Assembly (NCBI GenBank): GCA_046331225.1 | Contig: JAXLRF010000006.1 | Location: forward strand, 310,001 to 374,000 | Source: VFMC01 sp046331225 | Lineage (GTDB): Bacteria; Actinomycetota; Acidimicrobiia; Acidimicrobiales; Ilumatobacteraceae | DNA: 64,000 bases | Direction: 5' to 3' | Notes under the pieces: generated by a model | Seen by the model: the letters and a program-made list of their open reading frames with translations, nothing else | Told to the model about the DNA's origin: nothing | Database searches by the model: none | Shown here: one piece after another, positions 23,417 to 32,480 of the stretch | Layout: the number at the start of each line of letters is the position of its first letter | Position numbering within the stretch: position 1 is the stretch's first letter | Made by a program: the position numbers and the translations under genes

Positions 23417-25573
23417 TCAGAGGGCGCGGGTGCGGCGGAAGTCGGCGTAGCGGGTGAGGTGGCCGAGGGCGGTGACCGCCCGGTTGCCGCTGGCGTAGCA
23501 GAGGCGACCGGTGGCGCGCACGGCGGCGGGGCCGGCGTTGTCGGGGTCGGCGACGGCGAGCTCGGTCGCTGTAAGGATCGGCTTGTCGTAGCGCAGCGAC
23601 AGCTCGTGAGCGGCCTCGGCGAACCGGCGGTCCTGACGCTCGTGGTACTCGACGATCCGCTCGAGCCCGTGGCCCGGGTGGAACCCGCCCTCGCGCATCA
23701 ACCTTGCCTGGTTGCTCTGGATGCCGAGCCCGAGGTAGATCACCGAGTGCACGTCGGGGTGCGACGCGATCAGCTCCATCACCTCGGGGATGGTGTCGCG
23801 CACCTCGCCACCGGCGCAGTCGACCGGGTTGTTGCGGCTCCAGCGCGGCGGCAGCTTCGTGTCGATCTGCGCACGCAGATCGTCGGGCAGCGGCATCAGC
23901 ACCAGGCCGCGCTCGCGGTGGATCGCGTCGCTCGTCACCACACCCCAACCGCCGGCCGTGGTGAGCACCACCACGTTCGGGCCCTTCGGCAACGGTTGCG
24001 TGGCGAACGTGGCGGCCGCCTCGAACGCCTCCTCCACCGTGGCCGCACGAGTGACGCCGGCCTGGCGGCAGGCGCCGTCGAAGATCTTGTCGTTGGCCGC
24101 GAGCGCACCGGTGTGGCTGGCTGCGGCCTTGGCACCGGCCTCGGTGGCGCCGCCCTTCACGACGACGAGCGGCTTGCGGCGAGCGACCGAGGCGAAGCGG
24201 TCGAGCAGCGAGCGCCCGTCGACGATGCCTTCGACGTAGGCGAGCGACACGCCGGTGGCCGGATCGTCGGCGTACCAGTCGAGGTAGTCGGCCGGGGTGA
24301 CGGCGGCGGCGTTGCCGGCGCTGACCGCGCGGCTGATGCCCACGCCGGTCTGGCGGGCGTAGTTGAGGAAGCTCGAGATGAAGTTGCCGCTCTGGCTGGC
24401 CACGCCGATGCGCCCGGCCGGCGGGTACGGGGCGACGATCTGCGCGCACAGCGACGCCGGCGTGCTGACCACGCCCTGCCCGTTGGGGCCGGCGAGCAGG
24501 ATGCCGAGCTCGTCGGCGAGCGCGACCAGGTCGGCCTCGGCCCGACGGCCCTCCTCCCCCGCCTCGCCGTACCCGGCGCTGGTGAGGAACGCGGCCTTGA
24601 TGCCCTTGCGCGCACAGGCCCGCAGCAGGTCGGGGTTGGCCGACGCGGGCGTGCACACGAACACGAGGTCGATCGCACCGTCCGGGAGTGCGTCGATGTC
24701 GGCGACGGTCTGGATGCCGAGCACCTCCTCGCCCTGCAGGTTGGTGCCGTACACGCCGCCCTGGTAGCCGCTCGCCAGGATGTTGTGCAGGCTGACGAAG
24801 CCGAACTTGCCGGGGTGGGTCGACGCGCCGGTGACGAGCACGCCACGCGGTTCGAACAGGGCGCGGAACTGCTCGTCGGTCGGGCGGGGGCGGGCGGCAC
24901 CGGCGGTGCCGGCGGGCTCACCGATCTCGACCAGCGCGTCGACCGCGATCGGCGCGCCGTCGCTGCGGACGATGAGCGGGTTGACGTCGATGCTGGCGAT
25001 GTCGGGGCGCGCCTCGGCCGCCTTCGACAGGCCGAGCAGCACGGCGAGCAGCTGGTCGCGGTCGACCGCCGCCTCGCCACGGAACGCGCCGAGCAGCTGC
25101 TGTGTGGCGAGCTGGTCGATCATCTCGCCGGCGTCGACGGCCGACAGCGGCACGGGTCGGAACACGACGTCGGCGATGGCCTCGGCGAGGATGCCGCCGA
25201 CGCCGAGCATCACGTTGGCGCCGAACTGCGGATCGCGCACCACACCGGCGATGAGCTCGCGGTTGCCCGACACCATCGGGGCGACGAGCACCGACACCGG
25301 CCCGTCGTCGGGCGTGGCGGCCGCGAGCAGATCGGCGGCCGCATGCTCGACGGCACCGGCGTCGCCGAGTCGCAGGCGCACGAGGCCGCGCTCGGTCTTG
25401 TGCGCGATCGCGTCGCCGCACAGCTTGGCCACCACGGGGAAGCCGAGCTCGGCGGCGGCCGACGCTGCCTCGGCCGCGGTGGCGACCTCGCGCTCGTCGG
25501 CCATCGGTACGCCGTATTCGCGCAGCAGCGCCTTCGAGGCCGACTCGGACAGGGTGGTGCCGTGCGACGACAT
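23417..25573 (-). CDS. Acetate--CoA ligase (ADP-forming) family protein, ATP-grasp first
   Basis: Predicted acyl-CoA synthetase (ADP-forming) that interconverts an acyl-CoA with acid, ATP and CoA. The protein has 718 residues. The N-terminal third is the ATP-grasp beta-like domain (LLREYGVPMADE, FPVVAKLCGDAIAHKTERG). From about residue 245 the alpha-like part follows: a CoA-binding Rossmann domain (ILASGYQGGVYGTN), then ligase domains with GVASQSGNFISSF and AASHTGALAAND, whose His is the expected phosphorylated residue. ATG 25573 follows GAAGGAG and the thioesterase stop by 2 nt. Confidence 0.88.
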   Translation of the reverse strand: MSSHGTTLSESASKALLREYGVPMADEREVATAAEAASAAAELGFPVVAKLCGDAIAHKTERGLVRLRLGDAGAVEHAAADLLAAATPDDGPVSVLVAPMVSGNRELIAGVVRDPQFGANVMLGVGGILAEAIADVVFRPVPLSAVDAGEMIDQLATQQLLGAFRGEAAVDRDQLLAVLLGLSKAAEARPDIASIDVNPLIVRSDGAPIAVDALVEIGEPAGTAGAARPRPTDEQFRALFEPRGVLVTGASTHPGKFGFVSLHNILASGYQGGVYGTNLQGEEVLGIQTVADIDALPDGAIDLVFVCTPASANPDLLRACARKGIKAAFLTSAGYGEAGEEGRRAEADLVALADELGILLAGPNGQGVVSTPASLCAQIVAPYPPAGRIGVASQSGNFISSFLNYARQTGVGISRAVSAGNAAAVTPADYLDWYADDPATGVSLAYVEGIVDGRSLLDRFASVARRKPLVVVKGGATEAGAKAAASHTGALAANDKIFDGACRQAGVTRAATVEEAFEAAATFATQPLPKGPNVVVLTTAGGWGVVTSDAIHRERGLVLMPLPDDLRAQIDTKLPPRWSRNNPVDCAGGEVRDTIPEVMELIASHPDVHSVIYLGLGIQSNQARLMREGGFHPGHGLERIVEYHERQDRRFAEAAHELSLRYDKPILTATELAVADPDNAGPAAVRATGRLCYASGNRAVTALGHLTRYADFRRTRAL

Positions 25574-25575
25574 GG

Positions 25576-26073
25576 TCACGACTCCTTCGACGGGTTGCTG
25601 GGAGCGGGTGTGCTGGGGATGCTGACGTTGTAGGTGAGGATCGAGCGGGCGATGAGCTTGCCGCTGTTGGCGCCGAGCACCTCGGCCTCGCAGAACACGG
25701 TGGTGCGCCCACGCTTGACCGCCCAGCCCTCGGCGACGGCGTCCTCCTCGATGAGCGCCGACAGGTACTGCACGTGCATGTCGACGGTCGAGAACCGCGC
25801 GTTCGCCGGCAGCGGCCCGCCGACGACGGGCACGACGACGCTGTCGAGCAGCCCGGCGATGGCGCCGCCGTGCACCACGCCGGCCGCCTGGTTGAGCGAC
25901 GTCTTGAACGGCATGCGCATGCGGCAGTAGTCGAGCTTCACCTCCTCGACCACCAGGCCGAGCAGCGTGACGTACAGCTCCTGGTTCATCTTCACGAACC
26001 GCGACCACTTGGCCTCGGCCTCGGGCGCGAGCTTCTCGAACCGGTCGGCCCGGGTGGGGAGGATCAGGCTCAT
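25576..26073 (-). CDS. PaaI-family hotdog thioesterase
   Basis: A 165-residue hotdog protein likely to hydrolyse acyl-CoA thioesters. The characteristic segment is NQAAGVVHGGAIAGLLDSVV, in which VHGG and the following acidic residue match the PaaI/4HBT active-site helix. VDMHVQYLSAL is the typical second strand. The ATG overlaps the upstream hydrolase stop (ATGA), and its own stop lies 2 nt before the synthetase ATG, so hydrolase, thioesterase and synthetase form one operon concerned with acyl-CoA metabolism. Confidence 0.88.
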   Translation of the reverse strand: MSLILPTRADRFEKLAPEAEAKWSRFVKMNQELYVTLLGLVVEEVKLDYCRMRMPFKTSLNQAAGVVHGGAIAGLLDSVVVPVVGGPLPANARFSTVDMHVQYLSALIEEDAVAEGWAVKRGRTTVFCEAEVLGANSGKLIARSILTYNVSIPSTPAPSNPSKES

Positions 26074-26858
26074 GCGGCACCCGTCGCAGCGAGATGGGCG
26101 CCGAGCAGTTGGGCGACGACGGCCGCACCCTCCTGAATGACGAGGTGGCCGAACGGCACCTCCTCGAGCTGCGATCCGGCGACCGCGGCGGCGACGGCGC
26201 GGCTGTGCGTGATGTCGACCCAGCGGTCCTCGATGCCACCGATCACCAGTGTGGGTGCGGTGATCGAACCGAGGCGGTCGGCGATGTCGACGCGCTCGTC
26301 GAGCTCGAGGTGGGCGTCGGATCCGGGGGCGATGGTCGAGGCGCCCATCGCGATCACACCTTCCAGCATCGGCTCGAGCGCGGCGATCGCACCGGCGGTG
26401 AAACCGTCGGCGACCGCGTAGCGCATGAAGAGCTCGGGGCTCGTGGCGATCAGCTGCCGCCACAGCCCGAACGTGAAGCGCTGGCGGGCGTCGGTGGTGG
26501 CCCAGCCGCACAGTGAGGTGCAGCTGATCACCCGGCCGGGCGCTGTGGCGGCGGTGGCGAGCGCGGCGACGGCCCCGAGCGAGTAGCCGGCGACGTGGAA
26601 CCTGTCGATGCCGAGGTGGTCGACGACGGCGAGCGCCTGAGCGACCAGGTCGTCGACCTCGATCGGCCCGTCGGGCATCGACGACTCGCCCGACCCAGGG
26701 AACTCGACCATCACCCATCGGTACGAGCCGGTCACCTCGGGACGCACCATGTCCCATGCCGTCCGGCTCATCGTGGTGCCGTGGAAGAGCAGCACGGGCG
26801 TGCCCTCCCCCTCGTCCGCGAACCCGACCGTTGCACTCCCCAGTTGCAGCACCGACAT
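26070..26858 (-). CDS. Alpha/beta hydrolase
   Basis: A 262-residue hydrolase. LLFHGTTMSRTAWD gives the oxyanion-hole region, the nucleophile is Ser in AGYSLGAVAAL (GxSxG), and the C-terminal VPFGHLVIQEG holds the His; APTLVIGGIEDRWVD carries the acid. The closest named type appears to be the 3-oxoadipate enol-lactonase/lipase-like fold, but the substrate is unknown. It is 22 nt downstream of a TetR regulator and coupled to the thioesterase. Confidence 0.87.
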   Translation of the reverse strand: MSVLQLGSATVGFADEGEGTPVLLFHGTTMSRTAWDMVRPEVTGSYRWVMVEFPGSGESSMPDGPIEVDDLVAQALAVVDHLGIDRFHVAGYSLGAVAALATAATAPGRVISCTSLCGWATTDARQRFTFGLWRQLIATSPELFMRYAVADGFTAGAIAALEPMLEGVIAMGASTIAPGSDAHLELDERVDIADRLGSITAPTLVIGGIEDRWVDITHSRAVAAAVAGSQLEEVPFGHLVIQEGAAVVAQLLGAHLAATGAA

Positions 26859-26880
26859 GGACGGCGACGGTAGCGAACCG

Positions 26881-27498
26881 TTACGGCGACAGCGCCATCC
26901 GGTAGAAGCTCGTGATGTGGCGGCGGCGGGCGTCGAGGGCGTCGCGGTCGTACGGATCGACGTCGAGCAGGCCTTCGAGGAACGGGGCGTCGGAGAAGTA
27001 GCTGAGCAGCGCGCCGTAGCCGGTGAGCAGCAGCTGGCGCGGGTCGTCGTAGTGGCGGAACGTGCCCGCGTCCATCTCGCGCTGGAAGTAGTTGACGGCC
27101 CGGTCCCACATCGGGCGCAGCACGCCGGCGAGGTCGATGCCGAGGTGGGCGCCGTTGTCGAGCGCCTCGCGGCGCACGAGGGTGACGAACTCGGGTTGGT
27201 CGGCGAAGAAGTCGAAGCCGGCCGCCAGGACCATCTCGACCTTCTCGATGCCGCGCACCGGGCTGCTGATCGCGTCGGCCAGACGCTCGAACCAGTTGCC
27301 GAGCAGCCGCTCGAACACCTCGCTGTACAGCTGCTCCTTCGAGCCGAAGTGGTGCAGCAGGCTCTGGCGGCGGATGCCGACGGCGGCAGCGATGTCGTTG
27401 AGCGAGGTGCCGTCGTAGCCCTGTTCGGCGAAGCAGGTGGTGGCCTCGACCAGGATCTGGTCGCGAGTGGAGTGCTGCTCCCCCGAGTGCTCGACCAT
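26881..27498 (-). CDS. TetR-family transcriptional regulator
   Basis: 205 residues. The N-terminal helix-turn-helix region, RDQILVEATTCFAEQGYDGTSLNDIA followed by GIRRQSLLHHFGSKEQLY, is classic TetR (both segments shortened by me to the diagnostic part: CFAEQGYDGTSLNDIA, SLLHHFGSKEQLY). The C-terminal ligand domain is unassigned. It is first in a unit with the hydrolase, thioesterase and acyl-CoA synthetase, so it probably controls them. A TAAGCT -10 hexamer ends 7 nt before the ATG. Confidence 0.88.
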   Translation of the reverse strand: MVEHSGEQHSTRDQILVEATTCFAEQGYDGTSLNDIAAAVGIRRQSLLHHFGSKEQLYSEVFERLLGNWFERLADAISSPVRGIEKVEMVLAAGFDFFADQPEFVTLVRREALDNGAHLGIDLAGVLRPMWDRAVNYFQREMDAGTFRHYDDPRQLLLTGYGALLSYFSDAPFLEGLLDVDPYDRDALDARRRHITSFYRMALSP

Positions 27499-27504
27499 GA
27501 GGTG

Positions 27505-27510
27505 AGCTTA
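27505..27510 (-). promoter_or_regulatory. -10 element of the TetR-hydrolase operon
   Basis: TAAGCT on the minus strand, 7 nt before the regulator's ATG, consistent with a leaderless message. No clear operator palindrome was found in the 62-bp gap to nagA. Confidence 0.4.
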
Positions 27511-27560
27511 GGCAGCACCGCGGGCGGCTCGTCGCGCTCGTTTCGGGCATGCTGTCGTCG

Positions 27561-28688
27561 ATGACCTCGTCCGCGACCTCGTCGACCCGGCGCTACGGCG
27601 CGTCTCGCGTGCTCACCTCCGACGGCCTGGTCGACCGCGCCGTGGTGGTGGTCGACGTCGACCGCGGTGTGATCACGGCTGTCGAACCAGCCGACGGTGC
27701 CGTGCCCGATCGGGTGATCGCACCCGGGTTCGTCGACGTGCAGGTGAACGGCGTGGACGACGTCGACTGCGCCCGCGCCGACGGCGCCGACTGGGAACGG
27801 CTCGACGCGCTGTTGCTCGCGCAGGGCGTCACCATGTGGTGCCCGACCCTGGTGACGATGCCGTTACCCCGGTTCGCCGCGCCGCTCGACCGGATCGGCG
27901 CGGCCATGCGACGGCCGGCGGCCGGTCGGCCGACGATCGCGGGCGCGCACCTCGAAGGACCGTTCCTGGGGGGCGCACCGGGCGCGCACCCGCCGTCGCA
28001 GATCGTGCCGATCGACCTCGATTGGCTGTCGGGGCTGCCCGACCACGTCGCGATGGTCACGCTCGCCGCAGAGCAGCCCCTCGCCGTGGCGGCCACCGAG
28101 CTGCTGGTACGGCGAGGGGTACTGGTGTCGATCGGCCACAGCACCGCGTCGCACGACGAGGTGGTGCGCACCCTCGACGCCGGTGCGCTGATGGCGACGC
28201 ACCTGTTCAACGGGATGTCGGGCCTGCACCACCGCGATCCGGGCGTGGCGGCGTCGGTGCTCACCCACCCGACGGCCTGCGCGTCGCTGATCGCCGACGC
28301 CGTGCACGTGCACCCGCGCATGTTGCTGCTGGCAGCCACCGTGCTCGGCCCCGATCGCACGATGCTCGTGACCGACGCCGTGGCCTGGCGCGCCGGCACC
28401 GCAGGGTCGATCGGGATGGCGTTGCGCGACGGTGCACCCCGTCTGCCCGACGGCACCCTGGCCGGCAGTGCGCTCACCATGGACGCCGCGGTGCGCACGT
28501 GTGTGGCCGCGGGCATCGGTCTCGAGCACGCGCTGCGAGCCGCGGCCACCGTGCCCGCCCGCGTGCTCGGCCGTCACGACCATGGCGCGATCCGCCCCGG
28601 TCGCCGCGCCGACCTCGTGCTGCTCTCGCCCGATCTGCACGTCGAGGCCACGGTGATCGGCGGCGTCGTCGCCGGTGCTGCCGGCTGA
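27561..28688 (+). CDS. nagA: N-acetylglucosamine-6-phosphate deacetylase
   Basis: Amidohydrolase that removes acetate from GlcNAc-6-phosphate in amino-sugar and peptidoglycan recycling. About 375 residues. APGFVDVQVNG opens the metal domain; AHLEGPFL carries the conserved Glu, SIGHSTAS and HLFNGMSGLHHRD the metal His residues, and LVTDAV the catalytic Asp. I chose ATG 27561 because CATGCT ends 8 nt before it, fitting the leaderless pattern; ATG 27549 is an alternative that adds four codons. No nagB or transporter lies nearby. Confidence 0.9.
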   Translation: MTSSATSSTRRYGASRVLTSDGLVDRAVVVVDVDRGVITAVEPADGAVPDRVIAPGFVDVQVNGVDDVDCARADGADWERLDALLLAQGVTMWCPTLVTMPLPRFAAPLDRIGAAMRRPAAGRPTIAGAHLEGPFLGGAPGAHPPSQIVPIDLDWLSGLPDHVAMVTLAAEQPLAVAATELLVRRGVLVSIGHSTASHDEVVRTLDAGALMATHLFNGMSGLHHRDPGVAASVLTHPTACASLIADAVHVHPRMLLLAATVLGPDRTMLVTDAVAWRAGTAGSIGMALRDGAPRLPDGTLAGSALTMDAAVRTCVAAGIGLEHALRAAATVPARVLGRHDHGAIRPGRRADLVLLSPDLHVEATVIGGVVAGAAG

Positions 28689-28720
28689 TCACCGGTCGGG
28701 ACCGCGCGAGCGCGCAGGGA

Positions 28721-28726
28721 TACGGT
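28721..28726 (+). promoter_or_regulatory. -10 element of the beta-lactamase-family gene
   Basis: TACGGT, ending 7 nt before the ATG at 28733. The upstream gene nagA ends at 28688, so this gene probably has its own leaderless promoter. Confidence 0.4.
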
Positions 28727-28732
28727 GACCGC

Positions 28733-29869
28733 ATGGCCACCCCCATCACCGGCACCTGCGATCCGGCGTTCGCCGCCGTGCGCGACGCGTTCGCGGCGAA
28801 CTTCGCCGAGCGCGGCGAAGTGGGTGCCGCGGTCAGCGTGGTGATCGACGGGCGCACCGTCGTCGACCTGGCGGGTGGCTGGGCCGACGAGGCCCGCACC
28901 CGGCCGTGGCAGACCGACACGCTCGTCAACGTGTACTCGGTCGGCAAGGCGTTCATCGGCCTGCTCGCGCTGCAGCTGGTCGACGAGGGCCGCATCGATC
29001 TCGACGCCCCGATCGCCGACGTGTGGCCCGAGTTCGCCGCGGGCGGCAAGGAGTCGGCCACCCTGCGCCAGGCGCTGTGCCACCAGGCCGGTGTGCCCGC
29101 CATCCGCGAGCCGCTCACCAACGCCGACCTGTGGAACTGGCAGCGGATGACCGACGCGCTGGCCGCCACCGAGGCGTGGTGGGAGCCGGGCTCGAGACAC
29201 GCGTATCACACCAACACGTACGGCCACCTCGTGGGCGGTGTGGTGCACCGGGTCACGGGTCAGATGCCGAGCGCCCGCCTGCGGCTCGTGACCGATCCGC
29301 TGCGCGCCGACGTGTGGTTCGGGGTGCCCGGTCCCGAACGCGAACGGTGCGCCGAGGTGATCTGGGACCCGTCACGGCCGATGCCCACCGACATCGACCC
29401 GCAGCAACTCGAGGGCGACGCGCAGATGCTCGTGCTCGGCTACTTCAACCCGCCGGGCTACTCGTCGAACGGGGTGGTCAACACCTACGAGTGGCGGCGG
29501 GCCGAGATCCCGTCGACCAACGGCCACGGTTCGGCCAACGGCGTCGCTCGCATCTATGCGGCGCTGTTGCAGGAGGGCCGACTGCTGTCGCCGTCGCTGC
29601 TGGCCGAGGCCACCCGGGTGCAGTCGGAAGGCTGGTGCCCGGTGCTGGCCGAGGACTCGAAGTTCGGTCTGGGGTTCAAGCCGACCGTCGCCCATCGCCC
29701 CTTCGGCCCCAACCCGCACAGCTTCGGCCACTTCGGCACGGGCGGCGCCGTGGGCTTCGCCGATCCCGAGGCGGGCGTCGCGTTCGGATACGTGATGAAC
29801 CATGTGATCCCCCGCTGGCAGAGCACCCGCAACCGATCGTTGATCGACGCCGTCTACGCCTGCCTATGA
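28733..29869 (+). CDS. Serine beta-lactamase-family esterase/hydrolase (class C/EstB-like)
   Basis: 378 residues, Pfam beta-lactamase fold. The nucleophile motif SxxK is SVGK in VNVYSVGKAFIGLL, the YxN motif is in HAYHTNTYGHLVGG, and the third motif is HFGTGGAVG. There is no signal peptide, so a cytoplasmic esterase or peptidase is more likely than a secreted beta-lactamase. The WNWQRMTDALAATEAWWEPG and NPPGYSSNGVVNT regions are typical of the EstB-like group. Substrate not determinable. Confidence 0.88.
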   Translation: MATPITGTCDPAFAAVRDAFAANFAERGEVGAAVSVVIDGRTVVDLAGGWADEARTRPWQTDTLVNVYSVGKAFIGLLALQLVDEGRIDLDAPIADVWPEFAAGGKESATLRQALCHQAGVPAIREPLTNADLWNWQRMTDALAATEAWWEPGSRHAYHTNTYGHLVGGVVHRVTGQMPSARLRLVTDPLRADVWFGVPGPERERCAEVIWDPSRPMPTDIDPQQLEGDAQMLVLGYFNPPGYSSNGVVNTYEWRRAEIPSTNGHGSANGVARIYAALLQEGRLLSPSLLAEATRVQSEGWCPVLAEDSKFGLGFKPTVAHRPFGPNPHSFGHFGTGGAVGFADPEAGVAFGYVMNHVIPRWQSTRNRSLIDAVYACL

Positions 29870-29886
29870 CCTCTCCGGTCGGGTGT

Positions 29887-29900
29887 GGGCCGATCGGCCC
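29887..29900. other. 14-bp perfect palindrome after the beta-lactamase-family gene
   Basis: GGGCCGATCGGCCC, 18 nt past the stop codon and 72 nt before the next gene. It could be part of a terminator or an operator for the secreted protein downstream; with no loop or T-run neither is certain. Confidence 0.3.
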
Positions 29901-29972
29901 GTTGTCGTCGACTCCCGTGCGGGGCGGTGTGTCCTCGTCGTAGGTTCGGTTCCCAGTTCGAGGGAGGAACCG

Positions 29973-32405
29973 TTGCGCCGCCTGCTCGCCATTGTCGTCA
30001 CCACAGCGCTGCTCGCCGCCGGCGCCGTCGCGGCGTTCGTCTCACCGCCGGTCGCCTGGGCCGCCCCGTCGTTCGCGTTGGTGCACGGTTCGGAATCCGA
30101 TCCCCGTGTGCTCGCCGATGTGAGCGACGACGGCAGGTACGTGCTGAGTCTCGCCCTGACCTCGGGCTCCGCAGTGGTCGATCGGCTCACGGGAGCGGTC
30201 CATCACATGCCCGATGCCGTGGTCGGCGCTCGTCACCTCAGCGGTGATGGCCACGTGCTGTCGTTCACCACGACGGCAGCTCTGCTCCCTTCCGACACGG
30301 ACGACACGGTGGACGCCTACAGCTACGACTGGACGACGTCCGCCTTCCGGTTCCTCTCCCCCGGTGTCGGCCCCGGCGTGTACGTGAACGCGGGACCGAT
30401 GAATGCGGACGGATCGCTCGTGAGTCTCACGATCCTCGACGGCAACTTCACCTCGGTCCGGCCGGTCGTCAGCGACGGCTCGACCCTCACCGAACTCGCG
30501 TCGTCGCTCGGCCCTGGTCCGGGCACGGTCACGGGCATCAGCGCCGACGGCCGCTTCGCACTCGTGGCGAAGGTGCCGGGTTGTCCCGACACGCTGGGGT
30601 GCGCCCCCTACCAGTTGTTCCGTGTCGATCGAACGACGGGTGCCGTCCAACCGGTCGGTCGACGATCCGACGGCTCGGCGATCTCGCCCGGGGCCTCCAC
30701 CGAGCTCAGCGCGAACGGCGAGTGCGTGGCGTTCACGGATCAGTCCAACGCCGTCTGGAAGGACTGCGACTTCGGAATCGGAACAGCGCAACAGCTCGCC
30801 GCGAGTTCGTACGGGACGTTCGACTACTCCAATCTGTCGATCTCCGTGGATGGGACGACCGTCGGCTGGATCGGCTTCGCAGCGAACGCACCGGTGCCAC
30901 CGGCCACGACGCCAGGCCAAGCAGCGCACGTCCTCCTTCGGACCGATGGGGGTGCCACCGTCGTCGTCGATGCCCTTCCCGGGAAGACGGCCGACGGCTG
31001 GGCGGTCGGCGTCCGAGTCGTCAGGCCGGATCTGGTCGTGATGAACCTCTACAGCACCGACGTCATCGACGGCGCCCCGGCACACCGGATCATCGCGTAC
31101 GCCGACGGAACGGTGACTCCGACATCCACGACCGCGCCGCCCACCACGACCGCACCGACCACGACCGCTCCGCCCACGACGGCGCCAGCGACCACGACGC
31201 CGACCACGACGACACCCGCGACGACTGCGCCGACGACGACCACGACGGTGGTCGGCTCGGGCGGTCCGGTGCCGGGCGGCGCCGGGGCGTTCACGGCTCG
31301 CACGCCAGTCCGCATCGTCGACACCCGCTCGGGACTCGGCGCTCCGGCCGGCATGCCCGCGGCGCGCAGCTCGATCACCATCCCGGTCCGTGGACGCAAC
31401 GGCGTGCCTGCCGACGCGACCGCCGTCGCCGTGCAACTCACCGCCACCGACGGCACGGCGAGCGGCTACGTGAGCCTCGTGCCCGACGCAGCACACCTCG
31501 GCCGCAGCTCGACGCTCAACATCGACACGCCCGGCGAGACCATCGCCAACTCGGCGATCGTCCCGATCGGCGCCGACGGCTCGATCGTGATGTACACGAT
31601 GTCACCGACGCACCTGATCGTCGATCTCGCCGGTTGGTGGACCCCGACCTCCGGCGCAGTGCCGGCCGGCCGGTATCGCCCGGTCGGTCCGGTCCGCGTG
31701 CTCGACACGCGTCCCGACAGCCTGGTCGGCGACACGGGCGGCAAGCCCGCCGCCGGTTCGATCACCACCGTCCAGATCAGCGGGCGTGACGGCGTGCCCG
31801 CCGGTGGTGTGAGTGCCGTGATCGTCAACGTCACGATCGACGCGCCCGAGTCGCTCGGCTTCGTCCAGGTCTCGCCTGCGGCATCCTTGTCGCCCGGCTC
31901 GTCGTCGACCCTCAACGTCGGCCGACCCGGCCAGGTGATCGCCGCCTCGGCCATCGTGCCTGTCGACGCCCAGGGCCGCATCGCGATCTACGCCCAGCCG
32001 TCGACACATCTGATCGTCGACGTGGCCGGGTACTTCACCGCTGCCGGCGCCGCCGCCGGTACCGACGGGCTGTTCGTGCCCACAGAGGGCTCCCGCGTCG
32101 ACACCCGCGGCTCGTCCGGCAGCGACCCACGGCCGGTGGCCGGCACTCGATACGACATCGTCGGCCAGGGCGGCGCGATCGTCGGCAATGTCGCCGTCAC
32201 CGACACCGCCGGCCCCGGATTCGTGCAGCTCGGTCCGGCTGACTCGATGGTGAACGGCGCCACCTCCAACGTGAACCCGACGCGAGCCGCCGAGACCGTG
32301 GCCAATGCGTTCGTGGTGCCCACCGGTGCGAGCGGACGCGTGGGCGTGTTCACCGCGAACGCCACGCACATCGTCATCGACGTCACCGGCTACATGACCA
32401 GCTGA
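29973..32405 (+). CDS. Secreted protein: propeller-like N-terminus plus three VDTR...VDVxGYF modules
   Basis: 810 residues from TTG 29973, chosen because GGGAGG lies just upstream and it starts a clear signal peptide (LRRLLAIVVTTALLAAGAV ... WAAPSF). Residues about 30-380 contain repeats such as VLADVSDDGRYVLSL and ISADGRFALVAK, as in TolB/WD40-like beta propellers. A Thr/Pro linker (about 382-427) follows, then three related modules of about 115 residues beginning RIVDTRSG or RVLDTRPD and ending LIVDLAGWW, LIVDVAGYF or IVIDVTGYM. The third module is degenerate. Such modules recur in extracellular actinobacterial proteins; their ligand is not known to me. Probably surface-bound or released. 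Confidence 0.8.
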   Translation: MRRLLAIVVTTALLAAGAVAAFVSPPVAWAAPSFALVHGSESDPRVLADVSDDGRYVLSLALTSGSAVVDRLTGAVHHMPDAVVGARHLSGDGHVLSFTTTAALLPSDTDDTVDAYSYDWTTSAFRFLSPGVGPGVYVNAGPMNADGSLVSLTILDGNFTSVRPVVSDGSTLTELASSLGPGPGTVTGISADGRFALVAKVPGCPDTLGCAPYQLFRVDRTTGAVQPVGRRSDGSAISPGASTELSANGECVAFTDQSNAVWKDCDFGIGTAQQLAASSYGTFDYSNLSISVDGTTVGWIGFAANAPVPPATTPGQAAHVLLRTDGGATVVVDALPGKTADGWAVGVRVVRPDLVVMNLYSTDVIDGAPAHRIIAYADGTVTPTSTTAPPTTTAPTTTAPPTTAPATTTPTTTTPATTAPTTTTTVVGSGGPVPGGAGAFTARTPVRIVDTRSGLGAPAGMPAARSSITIPVRGRNGVPADATAVAVQLTATDGTASGYVSLVPDAAHLGRSSTLNIDTPGETIANSAIVPIGADGSIVMYTMSPTHLIVDLAGWWTPTSGAVPAGRYRPVGPVRVLDTRPDSLVGDTGGKPAAGSITTVQISGRDGVPAGGVSAVIVNVTIDAPESLGFVQVSPAASLSPGSSSTLNVGRPGQVIAASAIVPVDAQGRIAIYAQPSTHLIVDVAGYFTAAGAAAGTDGLFVPTEGSRVDTRGSSGSDPRPVAGTRYDIVGQGGAIVGNVAVTDTAGPGFVQLGPADSMVNGATSNVNPTRAAETVANAFVVPTGASGRVGVFTANATHIVIDVTGYMTS

Positions 32406-32467
32406 GCGGCGCACCCTGCGATCGCGGGGATCTGCACGTTGGAGTCGATCACGTACATCTGTTCGAC

Positions 32468-32473
32468 TAGAGT
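32468..32473 (+). promoter_or_regulatory. -10 element of the DUF222-HNH gene
   Basis: TAGAGT, 8 nt before the ATG at 32481, suggesting a leaderless message. Confidence 0.35.
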
Positions 32474-32480
32474 GCCGTGC

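Noticed and set aside
22632..23450. Frames with 17-residue Ser/Arg/Thr repeats through the intergenic array
   Set aside because: Units of 40 bp shift the frame, several frames on both strands are open, and no start or ribosome site supports translation.
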